A stretch of DNA of 64,000 nucleotides from positions 1 through 64,000 of the forward strand of contig JAGROY010000140.1 of NCBI GenBank assembly GCA_020439995.1, written 5' to 3'. The stretch comes from Verrucomicrobiia bacterium. GTDB taxonomy: Bacteria; Verrucomicrobiota; Verrucomicrobiia; Verrucomicrobiales; DEV007. The notes under the pieces are model-generated. The model saw only the letters and a list, made by a program, of their open reading frames with translations. It ran no database searches and had not been told where the DNA came from. A program made the translations under genes and the position numbers. How positions within the stretch are numbered: the stretch's first letter is position 1; each line of letters begins with the position of its first letter. This document shows positions 53,011 through 61,142 of the stretch, piece by piece.

Positions 53011-53014
53011 TGCA

Positions 53015-53038
53015 TTTCTTCTGTTTAAATAGAAGAAA
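53015..53038 (+). promoter_or_regulatory. Operator 1 for the BlaI-family repressor (candidate)
   Basis: A 24-bp palindrome with a single mismatched pair: TTTCTTCT-g-TTTAAA-t-AGAAGAAA. Its 18-bp core is identical to operator 2. It lies just upstream of the -35 box. Confidence 0.72.
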
Positions 53039-53042
53039 TGTA

Positions 53043-53070
53043 TTGACGGGGACTGGTAAAGCGATAGATA
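53043..53070 (+). promoter_or_regulatory. Promoter of the blaI-M56 operon
   Basis: -35 TTGACG (53043-53048), 16-bp spacer, -10 TAGATA (53065-53070). It lies between the two palindromes; the predicted start falls within operator 2, so a bound repressor would block it. Confidence 0.65.
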
Positions 53071-53088
53071 CTTCTGTTTAAATAGAAG
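53071..53088 (+). promoter_or_regulatory. Operator 2 for the BlaI-family repressor (candidate)
   Basis: An 18-bp palindrome CTTCTGTTTAAATAGAAG, identical to the core of operator 1. Centres are 53 bp apart, close to five helical turns, so both sites face the same side of the DNA. Confidence 0.72.
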
Positions 53089-53104
53089 AGCGAGAGATCG
53101 AACC

Positions 53105-53515
53105 ATGCCGCGTGAAGTATCGAAATATCCTACGGAGCTTGAGCTTCAGATTCTGAAAATACTGTGGGAGAGCGGGCCACTGCCGGTGCGCGATGTGCGA
53201 CAGGCACTGGCCGAGCGGGAGAAGAAGCGGTTGGCTCATACGTCAGTGGTCACAACGCTCAACAACATGGTGGCGAAGAAGTATCTGAAGCGGAAAGCGC
53301 AGGGCAATGCCTACATTTTTGAAGCGAAAGTGCACCGTGATGAAGTGTCGAAGGGAATGGTGGGAGATCTGGTGAAGCGTGTATTCGACGGGTCGGCGTC
53401 TGCATTGATGCTCAATCTGCTCGCGGATGAGGAATTTTCGGAAGCAGAGCGGGAAGAGCTTAGCCAGTTGATTTACACTTATCGCCAGCAACAACAACCG
53501 GGGGAGAAGAAATGA
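53105..53515 (+). CDS. blaI: BlaI/MecI/CopY-family transcriptional repressor
   Basis: The product is 136 aa with a winged helix typical of BlaI: PTELELQILKILWESGPLPVRDVRQAL, TSVVTTLNNMVAKKYLKRK, and a C-terminal dimerisation helix region (LMLNLLADEEFSEAEREELSQLI). The family is inactivated by cleavage when a membrane M56 sensor fires. Its stop overlaps the start of that sensor gene (ATGA). Two identical palindromes around its promoter point to autoregulation. The inducer is unknown; a beta-lactam role is not implied. Confidence 0.92.
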   Translation: MPREVSKYPTELELQILKILWESGPLPVRDVRQALAEREKKRLAHTSVVTTLNNMVAKKYLKRKAQGNAYIFEAKVHRDEVSKGMVGDLVKRVFDGSASALMLNLLADEEFSEAEREELSQLIYTYRQQQQPGEKK

Positions 53516-56298
53516 ATTCTGTCACATCAGCAGCCTTCGAAGACTGGGCAATTCTTCTATCCAAGGCATTGCTGCATTCCCTGTGGCAAGGAGCCATTAT
53601 CGTGATTCTGGTGGCGGTCTTTGCGAGATGGGTCGCATCGTCTGCAGCGCTGCGCAGCTTCATTTATCTGGCGGGTATGACGGGCATTGTGGTCAGTTTT
53701 CTTTTGAGCTGTTTCCTTCTGTATCAGCCTTCCACTACGATTTCCAGCGTCATCGAGAATGGCAGGGGAGGAGCTGATCTGGCTCCCCGTCCTGCAGCAA
53801 ATGCGCGTGCAGAGAGTGTTGCTGAATCTCCAACCATGTTCTCAAAGGAGAAATCGATGGCGGGGCATGCGATCGGGACATCATCACCAGATCGCTGGGG
53901 GGGTATTGCCCGGGTTACTGCGGGTTCCTATTTGCTGGGCGTGCTGGTGATGGCGTCACGGCTGGTTTGCGGAGTAGTTGGGTCACGCCGTCTGCGGTCG
54001 AAAGCTCAGAGGATTGAAGAGAAGAGCGTCCTGCAGATGGTTGACCGGTTGAGCGATGCCATCATGCTTCGCATGTCGCCAGTCATCGCGTTTTCCTCTG
54101 AGGTAGTGACGCCGGCAGTTGTTGGAGTGCTGAAGCCTGTGATCCTGCTGCCAGTTGGCATGTTGAGCGGTATGCCTCCCGCACAGGTCGAAGCGGTCAT
54201 TGCTCATGAGTTGGCGCATCTTCGCCGCTTGGATCAGCTTGGCCTCCTAGTTCAGCGACTGGTCGAGACCGTGGCCTTTTATCATCCGGCGGTGTGGTGG
54301 CTCAGCAGGAAACTCGCCGATGTCCGTGAAGAGAGTTGCGACGACATCGTGTTGTCTTGTGGTTGCGACCGGGCTGACTATGCCGAATCGCTCCTCACCA
54401 TGAACCAATGGGACCAAAGCGCAATGACCAGTCACCACGTACCCTTGGCGCTTGGTGTCGCTGGTCGCAAACAGCTGCTCAGAAAGCGGCTTCTTCGAAT
54501 TCTCGGTGTAGCGCCAGAACCTGCGCGCCGTCGCCGTTTTTCCTGTGATGGCGGGCTGCTTGGGGCGTTGGTGATTTTCCTGATTTGTGGATTTGCTAGT
54601 GTGCCGTTTCTGGTGAAGGCGCAGGAGGAGGCGAGTGAGAAGAAGGATGAGAAAGGAGGGGCTCCTCAGGTTCGCATTCCCGGGCTTCACCCTGTCGAAA
54701 GAGAAGTGATTGAAAAAATTGAGCGGCTGGTAGCAAAATCTCAAGCGCTCGCCAAGACTGAGTATGATCAGGGGAGCAAGGGCTCGGAGCGTCCGGCTTC
54801 GGTCGAGTTGTTGTACGAGGCGATTGAGTTGCTCGAAAAATACTGTATCGAAAGCTCTCATCCCGAACTGATGCGTCTTCATCGATCGGTGAACCTGCTT
54901 GCCGGGAGACCTGGACATGCCGAGGAGTTTCAGGCGTGGATGGTGCCTTCGCAGCATCTTCGAATTGCAAGTGAACTGGCCGAAAAGGGACAATGGAAGG
55001 CAGCAAAGACTGAGTACCTCAAGGCCTTTTCTACTTGTCCTGAAAGGGCCGATTGGTGGGACTATGGATACCTTCAGGTGCTCGCGGAACTTCACCAATT
55101 CGACGAAGCCGTGGAAGTTGTACGATCCCGTGAGATAGAGGGCTCCAGGAGAAATAGATCCTCGTTCCCATGGGGGACTATAGACGACTACCCTGCTGTG
55201 CCTGTTCCGTTGTCCAATTATTCATCGGGTTCATCATTCACCGGATCGCGCATCCTATCCGGCGAGGTGACCCTGTCTATCACGGTCGGCGAAGATGGCA
55301 GGGCATCGCTGAATGATGCTGTCAGTCTCATCGATGGAATTCCGTTTTTTCCTGAAACGATCGAGAGAATGGTTTCCCGCTGGCGGTTTGCTCCAAGGCG
55401 GGAAAATGGTATCGCCGTTGAAACCGGGCTTGAAACACCTTTCTGGTACAAGACCAGCCTGCCGTCGGTAGCGTTTGAAGTGGATGATACGCTAAAGATT
55501 GAGGACGTGGAACGGGCAGTTTCCAAGAACGTTACAACTTACGGGGGAGGCAACGCTTACATTGAAGTGAATTCAGACGCGAGCTATGCGATGGCCCTTC
55601 GCGTGTTCAGAACCTGCGTGAAAAATGGGTTAAAAGTTACCAAAGTACTTGAGAAACATCGATCGAAGGTGCGGGTTCCTGCACCGCCCCCGCCCCCTCC
55701 AGAGATTGATGTTACCGGCAGTAGCGAACTCCTTCTCAACGGTAAGCCTGCGGCTCTGTATGAGGTAGTGGAAGCCATTCAGAAGTATGAGGCGGAGTAT
55801 CCCGACACCGTCCAGCTATCAGTCCACACTGCAGCCAACGTTGGTTTCGTCGGCGAAGTCACTGCGGCATGTGAACAGGTTTCGGTGAGGCCCCTATTGG
55901 TGAAACTTTTCAGTCGTTATGTCGTCCATATTGAACCAGGTGGGGATGAAGAGATCTCCGACGATGGAAAAACGATGCTTGTGTCTCGCCCCGATCGGGA
56001 CGGACTGCCATTGCTCGCGGCTTCGAGTTTGAGACCCGATGTCGGAGACCAGGCGAATCAACCATTTGCGATGGCAGTGCTGTCCGAAGGATCGGTCTCT
56101 CTGGATGGTCAAAGTGTTTCGTTTGATGAGATTTCCAATTGGAGATCGCTGTCAGGGAATCTCACTGGCACCAAACCGGGTGCTGTCCGATTGCTGTTGA
56201 AGCCGGACGCTACGTTCGGCTACGCGCTCGACGCATTCGAAGCCTGTCAGCGTGGGGGCGATGCAGACATTTCGGTTTCGATTCTTGGAGCGCCCTGA
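53512..56298 (+). CDS. M56 (BlaR1-like) membrane metallopeptidase with TonB-like and ExbD-like modules
   Basis: The product is 928 aa. N-terminal helices (residues 10-75 and about 140-160) lead to the zinc protease site HELAH (232-236), with a third ligand in REESCDD (Glu273 or 274). A helix near residue 350 crosses the membrane. The periplasmic part holds a helical TPR-like region (LLYEAIELLEKYC, ASELAEKGQWKAAKTEYLKA), a TonB C-terminal-like segment (GEVTLSITVGEDG, MVSRWRFAPRREN) and three ExbD-like units near 645-700, 735-790 and 860-928. There is no penicillin-binding sensor domain, so the signal is probably different. It acts on the BlaI partner. Confidence 0.85.
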   Translation: MNSVTSAAFEDWAILLSKALLHSLWQGAIIVILVAVFARWVASSAALRSFIYLAGMTGIVVSFLLSCFLLYQPSTTISSVIENGRGGADLAPRPAANARAESVAESPTMFSKEKSMAGHAIGTSSPDRWGGIARVTAGSYLLGVLVMASRLVCGVVGSRRLRSKAQRIEEKSVLQMVDRLSDAIMLRMSPVIAFSSEVVTPAVVGVLKPVILLPVGMLSGMPPAQVEAVIAHELAHLRRLDQLGLLVQRLVETVAFYHPAVWWLSRKLADVREESCDDIVLSCGCDRADYAESLLTMNQWDQSAMTSHHVPLALGVAGRKQLLRKRLLRILGVAPEPARRRRFSCDGGLLGALVIFLICGFASVPFLVKAQEEASEKKDEKGGAPQVRIPGLHPVEREVIEKIERLVAKSQALAKTEYDQGSKGSERPASVELLYEAIELLEKYCIESSHPELMRLHRSVNLLAGRPGHAEEFQAWMVPSQHLRIASELAEKGQWKAAKTEYLKAFSTCPERADWWDYGYLQVLAELHQFDEAVEVVRSREIEGSRRNRSSFPWGTIDDYPAVPVPLSNYSSGSSFTGSRILSGEVTLSITVGEDGRASLNDAVSLIDGIPFFPETIERMVSRWRFAPRRENGIAVETGLETPFWYKTSLPSVAFEVDDTLKIEDVERAVSKNVTTYGGGNAYIEVNSDASYAMALRVFRTCVKNGLKVTKVLEKHRSKVRVPAPPPPPPEIDVTGSSELLLNGKPAALYEVVEAIQKYEAEYPDTVQLSVHTAANVGFVGEVTAACEQVSVRPLLVKLFSRYVVHIEPGGDEEISDDGKTMLVSRPDRDGLPLLAASSLRPDVGDQANQPFAMAVLSEGSVSLDGQSVSFDEISNWRSLSGNLTGTKPGAVRLLLKPDATFGYALDAFEACQRGGDADISVSILGAP

Positions 56299-56420
56299 GA
56301 TTCGATCGTGTTGTGCTTTTTCTGGAGTGCGGCCGACTTGACGGCGCTTTTTTGCCGGACGAACCGCACTCGGACAGAAAAGATTGACGCGGCAGATCCC
56401 GTCTTAGAGGTGCCTTCGAC

Positions 56421-56942
56421 TTATGCGAGCGACTTCACTGCTTCTGCCAGTGAAGTTGCTAATGCTTCGTCTGTAATCCCTTCGTCATCGGAGAAGTTGT
56501 CTTGAAACGACGGCAGACTGAAGGTTCCTCGTAGGTCTGCCCCCATGCGGGGGAAGATTGCCTTTGCGTTTTCCAGGACGGAAGCACCACCTCGGGCACC
56601 GGGTGAGGTGGCGAGCAGCAGCATGGGTTTGTTCGACCAGAGGGCATACTCGAGTCGGGACGCCCAGTCGTAGAGGTTCTTGAACGCGGCGCTGTAGGAT
56701 CCGTTGTGTTCGGCGAGCGAAACGATGATGGCGTCGTGGGCCTGGATCGCTTCCAGGAAGGCCTTTGCATCGGCAGGGACGCCGTTCGCGGTTTCTTCGT
56801 CGGAGCTGTAAATTGGCAGAGTGTAGTCTCGCAGGTCAAGGTGTGTCACTTCGGCATCGGGGACGAGTCCGGCTGCGTGGCTGGCGAGTTTACTGTTGAT
56901 GGATGTGGAGCTGGTAGATGCTCCAAATGCAAGGATCTTCAT
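56421..56942 (-). CDS. NADPH-dependent FMN reductase-family protein
   Basis: The product is 173 aa with a flavodoxin-like fold. FGASTSSTSINSKLA is the FMN phosphate loop, and LAEHNGSYSAAFKNLYDWASR and LLATSPGARGG complete the flavin site. It should reduce flavin or quinone-like substrates with NAD(P)H. It is the last of three minus-strand genes (pirin, DoxX, reductase), a set often seen in responses to electrophiles or quinones. The LysR regulator is divergent upstream of the set. Confidence 0.88.
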   Translation of the reverse strand: MKILAFGASTSSTSINSKLASHAAGLVPDAEVTHLDLRDYTLPIYSSDEETANGVPADAKAFLEAIQAHDAIIVSLAEHNGSYSAAFKNLYDWASRLEYALWSNKPMLLLATSPGARGGASVLENAKAIFPRMGADLRGTFSLPSFQDNFSDDEGITDEALATSLAEAVKSLA

Positions 56943-56977
56943 GTGTTGGAATGGTAGAATCTGTGAATGTTAGAAAA

Positions 56978-57367
56978 CTAGTTCAAGAGGCCGAGGAATT
57001 GCTTGCGACCACACCAGAGCAGGTAGGCGGAAAGCACGGAAACAAGAATCACTGGCGGCTGCATCAGGCCCGCTCCCTTGGTCAGGAAGATGTTGAAGGC
57101 GAGAATGTTGATGACAACAGGGCCGAGTGCGAGCAGGCCGAAGTTGCGTGTCTTTGGTATTGCAACGAGCACACCGCCTGCGATCTCGATCACTTTGACA
57201 AAGGTCAGGTAGCCGGTGGGCGCTATGGCCCCGAAGAACAGAGCTGGTGGCGAACCTTCCGGTGGTGGATCACCCATTGGAATGAAGTTGAAGAAATGGT
57301 TCAATCCAAAGACGACAAATGCGAGACCCAGTAGTCCGCCTGCGATATGGGGTGCTTTCTCTTTCAT
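56978..57367 (-). CDS. DoxX-like membrane protein
   Basis: The product is 129 aa with four membrane helices. I chose the ATG at 57367 (MKEKAPHIAGGLLGLAFVVFGLNHFFNF); the frame is open upstream without similar character. The GLNHFFNFIP segment and the VKVIEIAGGVLVAIP helix fit the DoxX/SURF4-like family. It sits between the pirin and FMN reductase genes. It probably works with them in redox or quinone stress, but its activity is unknown. Confidence 0.8.
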   Translation of the reverse strand: MKEKAPHIAGGLLGLAFVVFGLNHFFNFIPMGDPPPEGSPPALFFGAIAPTGYLTFVKVIEIAGGVLVAIPKTRNFGLLALGPVVINILAFNIFLTKGAGLMQPPVILVSVLSAYLLWCGRKQFLGLLN

Positions 57368-57395
57368 GGTGGTAATCTGATGTGGGGAAAGAAGT

Positions 57396-58127
57396 TCAAG
57401 CGAGGCGGAACAGGAGGAATTTGCTCTCGGCAGCTGCGACGATGGTAAGGTCGTCGGTGAAGTTCTCAACGGCAATTCCGTCCCCTGTGCTCAAGTCCTC
57501 ACCGAACGCGGAAACATTACCTTCGATGACCTGGAGCCAGGCATGTGGTGCAGATTCATCACCCGCCAGTTTAAGCGTGGCACCGGCATCGGCTTTGCCG
57601 AAGTAGATCTCGGCCTGTTGACGAATGGCGGTCGAGCCGTCACGTCCATCTGGCGAGAATAGCAGCGTCAGCGTGTTGGCTTTTGCCTCATCGCCCAGCG
57701 GCTTTTCAGCATAACGCGGCGCGCCCCCCGGTTGCTCGGGGTGCAGCCAGATCTGGTAAAGGTGCGTCTGGTTCTTGTCGGAAGGGTTGAACTCGCTGTG
57801 CGTCACGCCCGAGCCCGCGCTCATGTACTGCAGGTCGCCGGCCTTGATGATCGAGCCATTGCCCATGCTGTCCTTGTGCGCCAGTTCGCCCTCGATGACG
57901 TAGGTGAAAATCTCCATGTCCTGGTGCGGATGCGCAGGGAAGCCGCCGCCGGGCTCGATGGTATCGTTATTCATCACCCGCAGCGACTTGAATCCCATGT
58001 GATCGGGATCAAAGTAGTTGGCGAACGAAAACGTGAACCGGGCATGGAGCCAGCCGTGTTCGGCAGTGCCGCGCTCGGCGGCGCGACGGATGGAGATCGT
58101 GGTCTTGGAATCGGTGTTCATTTGCAT
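57396..58127 (-). CDS. Pirin-family bicupin protein
   Basis: The product is 243 aa. The N-terminal cupin has the pirin metal ligands in HPHQDMEI (His66, His68), with His110 and Glu112 in GVTHSEF. The segment FNPSDKNQTHLYQIWLHPEQ is characteristic. Bacterial pirins can act as quercetin dioxygenases. It is the first gene of a three-gene unit with DoxX and the FMN reductase. Just upstream lies a 70-bp copy of the lysR start region, which suggests pirin and lysR were once directly divergent. Confidence 0.9.
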   Translation of the reverse strand: MQMNTDSKTTISIRRAAERGTAEHGWLHARFTFSFANYFDPDHMGFKSLRVMNNDTIEPGGGFPAHPHQDMEIFTYVIEGELAHKDSMGNGSIIKAGDLQYMSAGSGVTHSEFNPSDKNQTHLYQIWLHPEQPGGAPRYAEKPLGDEAKANTLTLLFSPDGRDGSTAIRQQAEIYFGKADAGATLKLAGDESAPHAWLQVIEGNVSAFGEDLSTGDGIAVENFTDDLTIVAAAESKFLLFRLA

Positions 58128-58152
58128 GGTTCATCTCTACGCCGTGCAAGGG

Positions 58153-58222
58153 CGATTCCTAATACCTTGTTCTTTGGGCTGCTATGCCTTTTAGGTATGG
58201 CGATGGAACTGCGACACCTGCG
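58153..58222 (+). repeat. Duplicated lysR promoter and start region (copy 1, truncated)
   Basis: 70 bp, 66 of which are identical to 59402-59471. It includes the lysR start and its first codons (MELRHLR), after which the frame reads PSC and stops. It is the stub left where another segment begins. Confidence 0.85.
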
Positions 58223-58225
58223 CCC

Positions 58226-58758
58226 CAGTTGCTAACTGGGGTGTTCAAAAAGCGGGAATTGGTTCCTGCGAATTTTCAGACCTGCATCAGGGAGATGTCG
58301 GACCGTGCCAGGCGCTTCTTCGCACAACGTGAATGTAAATTCTTGGGCTGAAGCGGGTAAATCAGAGTCTTCGGGCTGAAAGCTCGACCGCACAAAGCAC
58401 AGGGCTTCAGCCCTGTGTTTACCGATTTCAAGTTCCTGCGGCCTGTAAGGTCGCCCGTTGCGCATGGTTCGCGAGACTTGGGAGGAAAAGATCAAGTCGC
58501 AGTATGTGAGTCGAGAGATCAGAGCTCAGTTTGTGTGTAGCTCCACATAAACTGAGCTCTGGAGATAGAGGCGCGTAGTGACTTTCAGGTCCCTGGCGAC
58601 CTTACAGGCCGCGTTGCGTGTGAATCAAGAACACAGGGCTGAAGCCCTGTGCTTTGCGCGATCGGGCATTCAGCCCGAATGTCCAAACCGGAGGCGTCAA
58701 CTCTCGGGAACGCTTGGGCCAGTTGTTGTGATCTTTTAAACACTCCAATTGCTAACTG
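58226..58758. mobile_element. MITE-like inverted-repeat element (about 530 bp)
   Basis: Imperfect terminal inverted repeats of about 26 bp (58226-58252 and 58733-58758) enclose a second long imperfect inverted repeat with arms of about 86 bp (58370-58455 and 58595-58679). The arms contain a perfect 18-bp match (58438-58455 with 58595-58612) and two mirrored CACAGGGC hairpins (58398-58417, 58632-58651). In the centre is a 17-bp hairpin (58520-58560). No transposase is encoded, so it would be non-autonomous. No exact target-site duplication was identified. Confidence 0.65.
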
Positions 58759-58823
58759 CTCTTGCTAGGTTAAACCGCTGAACTATTTGAAAATAATGTG
58801 TTGCGGACTGCGTCTATAGAGGA

Positions 58824-59351
58824 ATGGCATACATCAAGAATCGGCAGATCCGCAAATCGATTGAGTTTGGAGCCCCCTTGGCGTTTCACTTCTTCACGGT
58901 ATTGGCAGAGTCAATTTACTATATCGGTCTTGCGGCCTCGATAGACATGGACTACTCCGCCAGGAATGTTTCGCAGGCTGCAGTGCTTGAACGCGCGCTG
59001 GGTCGAAGTCTGGTCTCGGTGCTGCATGAAGGACATACGCGTCAGTATCTCTGGTTCATCCCATTTGCAGCACTTTCCGGGCTCTGTATTCAGCTCTTGC
59101 GCACAAAGCAGCAGTCGCAGTGGATTCGAGCAGTCGTTTTTCTTGTGCCCCCGATCATTCTCGGACCGATCATCCTGCCGCTCGCATTTTGCCTGCCTTG
59201 GTTTCTGGTAGCGCCTTTGGATGGTGAAACGCTGGCGGAGAATTGGCCAGTCGCCTCGGCAGCAGGTGCGTGGACACTCGCTGCTGGCATCCTGTTGACC
59301 ATCAGGATCAATGGCTGGCCGATGTCCGATCGTCCGATGTATGAGGATTGA
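58824..59351 (+). CDS. Membrane protein of unknown function in an inserted segment
   Basis: The product is 175 aa with about four helices (FHFFTVLAESIYYIGLA, YLWFIPFAALSGLCIQLL, AVVFLVPPIILGPIILPLAF, AAGAWTLAAGILLTI). No family is recognised. It lies between the two copies of the lysR start region, downstream of the inverted-repeat element. It therefore probably arrived with the insertion. Confidence 0.6.
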   Translation: MAYIKNRQIRKSIEFGAPLAFHFFTVLAESIYYIGLAASIDMDYSARNVSQAAVLERALGRSLVSVLHEGHTRQYLWFIPFAALSGLCIQLLRTKQQSQWIRAVVFLVPPIILGPIILPLAFCLPWFLVAPLDGETLAENWPVASAAGAWTLAAGILLTIRINGWPMSDRPMYED

Positions 59352-59401
59352 TCGTTGTGATCCACTCTCATCAGAGTGAAGAGGTATAAACCGTTCAAGA
59401 C

Positions 59402-59471
59402 CGATTCCTAATACCTTGTTCTTTGGGTTGCTATGCCTATTAGTTATGGTGATGGAACTGCGACACCTGCG
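59402..59471 (+). repeat. lysR promoter and start region (copy 2, intact)
   Basis: Matches 58153-58222 at 66 of 70 positions and leads into the full lysR gene. Confidence 0.85.
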
Positions 59472-60339
59472 TTACTTTGTGATGGCTGCTGCCGAGCGAA
59501 ACATCAGCCGTGCGGCCGCGCGGCTGAATATTTCGCAACCGGCAGTATCCCGGCAAATTCGTGATCTTGAGGAAGAACTGGGGGTCACACTATTCGAGCG
59601 CGAAACCGACGGGCTGCACCTGACCGATGCCGGACAGACTGCGCTGGCGCATGCCCAGGGGCTGTTGCGCCGGGCGACTGATCTGGAGCTGGCCATGGAG
59701 GCATTCAAACAGCCGACGAAACAGGCGCTGCGGGTCGGTTTTATCGCCACCGCGTTGCCGGGGTTCCTGGCGGCATCACTGCGCGTTTTCAACCGCAATC
59801 ACGACAACGTCTGCACCCAGATTCGCGAGATGTCGCCGCTCGATCAGGAAAAAGCGCTGCGGGCAGGCGAGATCGATATTGCATTGTTAGGAACTCCCTG
59901 CCCTCAACTGAAGAAGGAATTTCGCACGGAGATCATTTTGAAAACACCGATGGCCATCGTATTGCCCGATGACCACTTGCTGGCGTTGCGCAAATCGATC
60001 GATCTTGCGGAGCTTGCTGATGAACCCTTTGTGACCCTGCACGAAAAGCACTTTCCCGGTCGCCCGGCGCTGCTCGCCGATCTCTGTGGGCGCGCTGGAT
60101 TCACGGCGAATGTTCGTTTGAAAGCGGACGGGCTGCAGGAGTTGCTTGGCCTTGTCGGTGGTGGAGCGGGTGTCGGCGTGTTGCCTGCGGATGTCAGCCA
60201 GCTGCCGCATCCAGGAGTGGTTTTTGTGAAAATGCGCAGCCCACGTTTGAATTTGATGTCTTCTGCGGTGTGGCGAAAGGATCGGGAGTCTGCCGAATTA
60301 TTGGAACTCGTTGAGTTGTTAAAATCATCAGCCGCTTAG
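59452..60339 (+). CDS. LysR-family transcriptional regulator
   Basis: The product is 295 aa. The N-terminal winged helix (MELRHLRYFVMAAAERNISRAAARLNISQPAVSRQIRDLEEELG, shown here in parts: LRHLRYFVMAAAE and SQPAVSRQIRDLE) is classic LysR. The rest is a periplasmic-binding-like ligand domain (KQALRVGFIATALPGF, GEIDIALLG, LVGGGAGVGVLP). ATG 59452 is preferred; ATG 59446 is also in frame. By position and by the duplicated upstream region it probably regulates the pirin-DoxX-reductase genes. Confidence 0.9.
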   Translation: MELRHLRYFVMAAAERNISRAAARLNISQPAVSRQIRDLEEELGVTLFERETDGLHLTDAGQTALAHAQGLLRRATDLELAMEAFKQPTKQALRVGFIATALPGFLAASLRVFNRNHDNVCTQIREMSPLDQEKALRAGEIDIALLGTPCPQLKKEFRTEIILKTPMAIVLPDDHLLALRKSIDLAELADEPFVTLHEKHFPGRPALLADLCGRAGFTANVRLKADGLQELLGLVGGGAGVGVLPADVSQLPHPGVVFVKMRSPRLNLMSSAVWRKDRESAELLELVELLKSSAA

Positions 60340-60393
60340 CCGCAGGTTACGGTTTGGCTAGACCTTGATGAAAATTCACGGCATTAGTGCGAC

Positions 60394-61137
60394 ATGCTTT
60401 CATCCCGGGACCAGAGTGGCCAGTCGCGATTTCCCCAGACCCGGTGGAGTCTGGTGGTGGGAGCGCAGGGTGATGTCGAGCATTCGCCACCCGCCCGGCT
60501 GGCGCTGCACGAGTTGTGCGGGCTCTACTGGCGGCCGCTCTATTCGTTCATTCGGCGCTCGGGTTATCAGAAGGAAGATGCGGAAGATCTGACCCAGGAA
60601 TTTCTGGCCCAGGTGATCCATAAGCGGCAACTGGAAAGGGCTGAACAGGACAAGGGCAAGCTGCGGTCGTTTTTGCTGGCCTATTTGAAGCACTTTCTGG
60701 CGGACGAGCGCAAGGCCGCCCGCGCCCAGAAGCGTGGAGGTGATCGTGAGAAAGTGTCGATCGACCATGAGGACGCCGAGTCGCGTTATCAGGCGGAGAT
60801 TGCTGATGCGGCCACGCCCGATGTGTTGTTTGAAAAAGCCTGGGCGCTGACCCTGTTGGAACTCGTCCTGTCCAAGCTTGAGGTTGACTATCGCAAGGAT
60901 GGAAAGGGTGAATTGTTCACGGCGCTGAAGTCGACATTGCAGTGGGCAGGCGATGAATCGACCATGGCCACGATCGCGAGCAGGTTGGGAATGCAGGAAG
61001 GCGCGGTCAAAGTGGCAGCCTATCGATTGCGCCAGCGCTATCGTCAGGCGCTGCGGCAGGAAGTGACATTTACGCTCGCCGATGGCGAACAAGTGGATGA
61101 AGAGATGCGCTACCTGTTTCAAGTGTTGAGCGGATGA
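60394..61137 (+). CDS. ECF-type RNA polymerase sigma factor (planctomycete/verrucomicrobia type)
   Basis: The product is 247 aa. Sigma region 2 reads LCGLYWRPLYSFIRRSGYQKEDAEDLTQEFL (parts: LYWRPLYSFIRRSG, EDAEDLTQEF). Region 4 has MATIASRLGMQEGAVKVAAYRLRQRYRQAL. The opening FPQTRWSLVVGAQG is typical of the long ECF group that is abundant in these bacteria. No anti-sigma gene is adjacent; the C-terminal tail (TLADGEQVDEEMRYLF) is an extension. It is convergent with the large secreted protein. Confidence 0.85.
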   Translation: MLSSRDQSGQSRFPQTRWSLVVGAQGDVEHSPPARLALHELCGLYWRPLYSFIRRSGYQKEDAEDLTQEFLAQVIHKRQLERAEQDKGKLRSFLLAYLKHFLADERKAARAQKRGGDREKVSIDHEDAESRYQAEIADAATPDVLFEKAWALTLLELVLSKLEVDYRKDGKGELFTALKSTLQWAGDESTMATIASRLGMQEGAVKVAAYRLRQRYRQALRQEVTFTLADGEQVDEEMRYLFQVLSG

Positions 61138-61142
61138 TGCGA

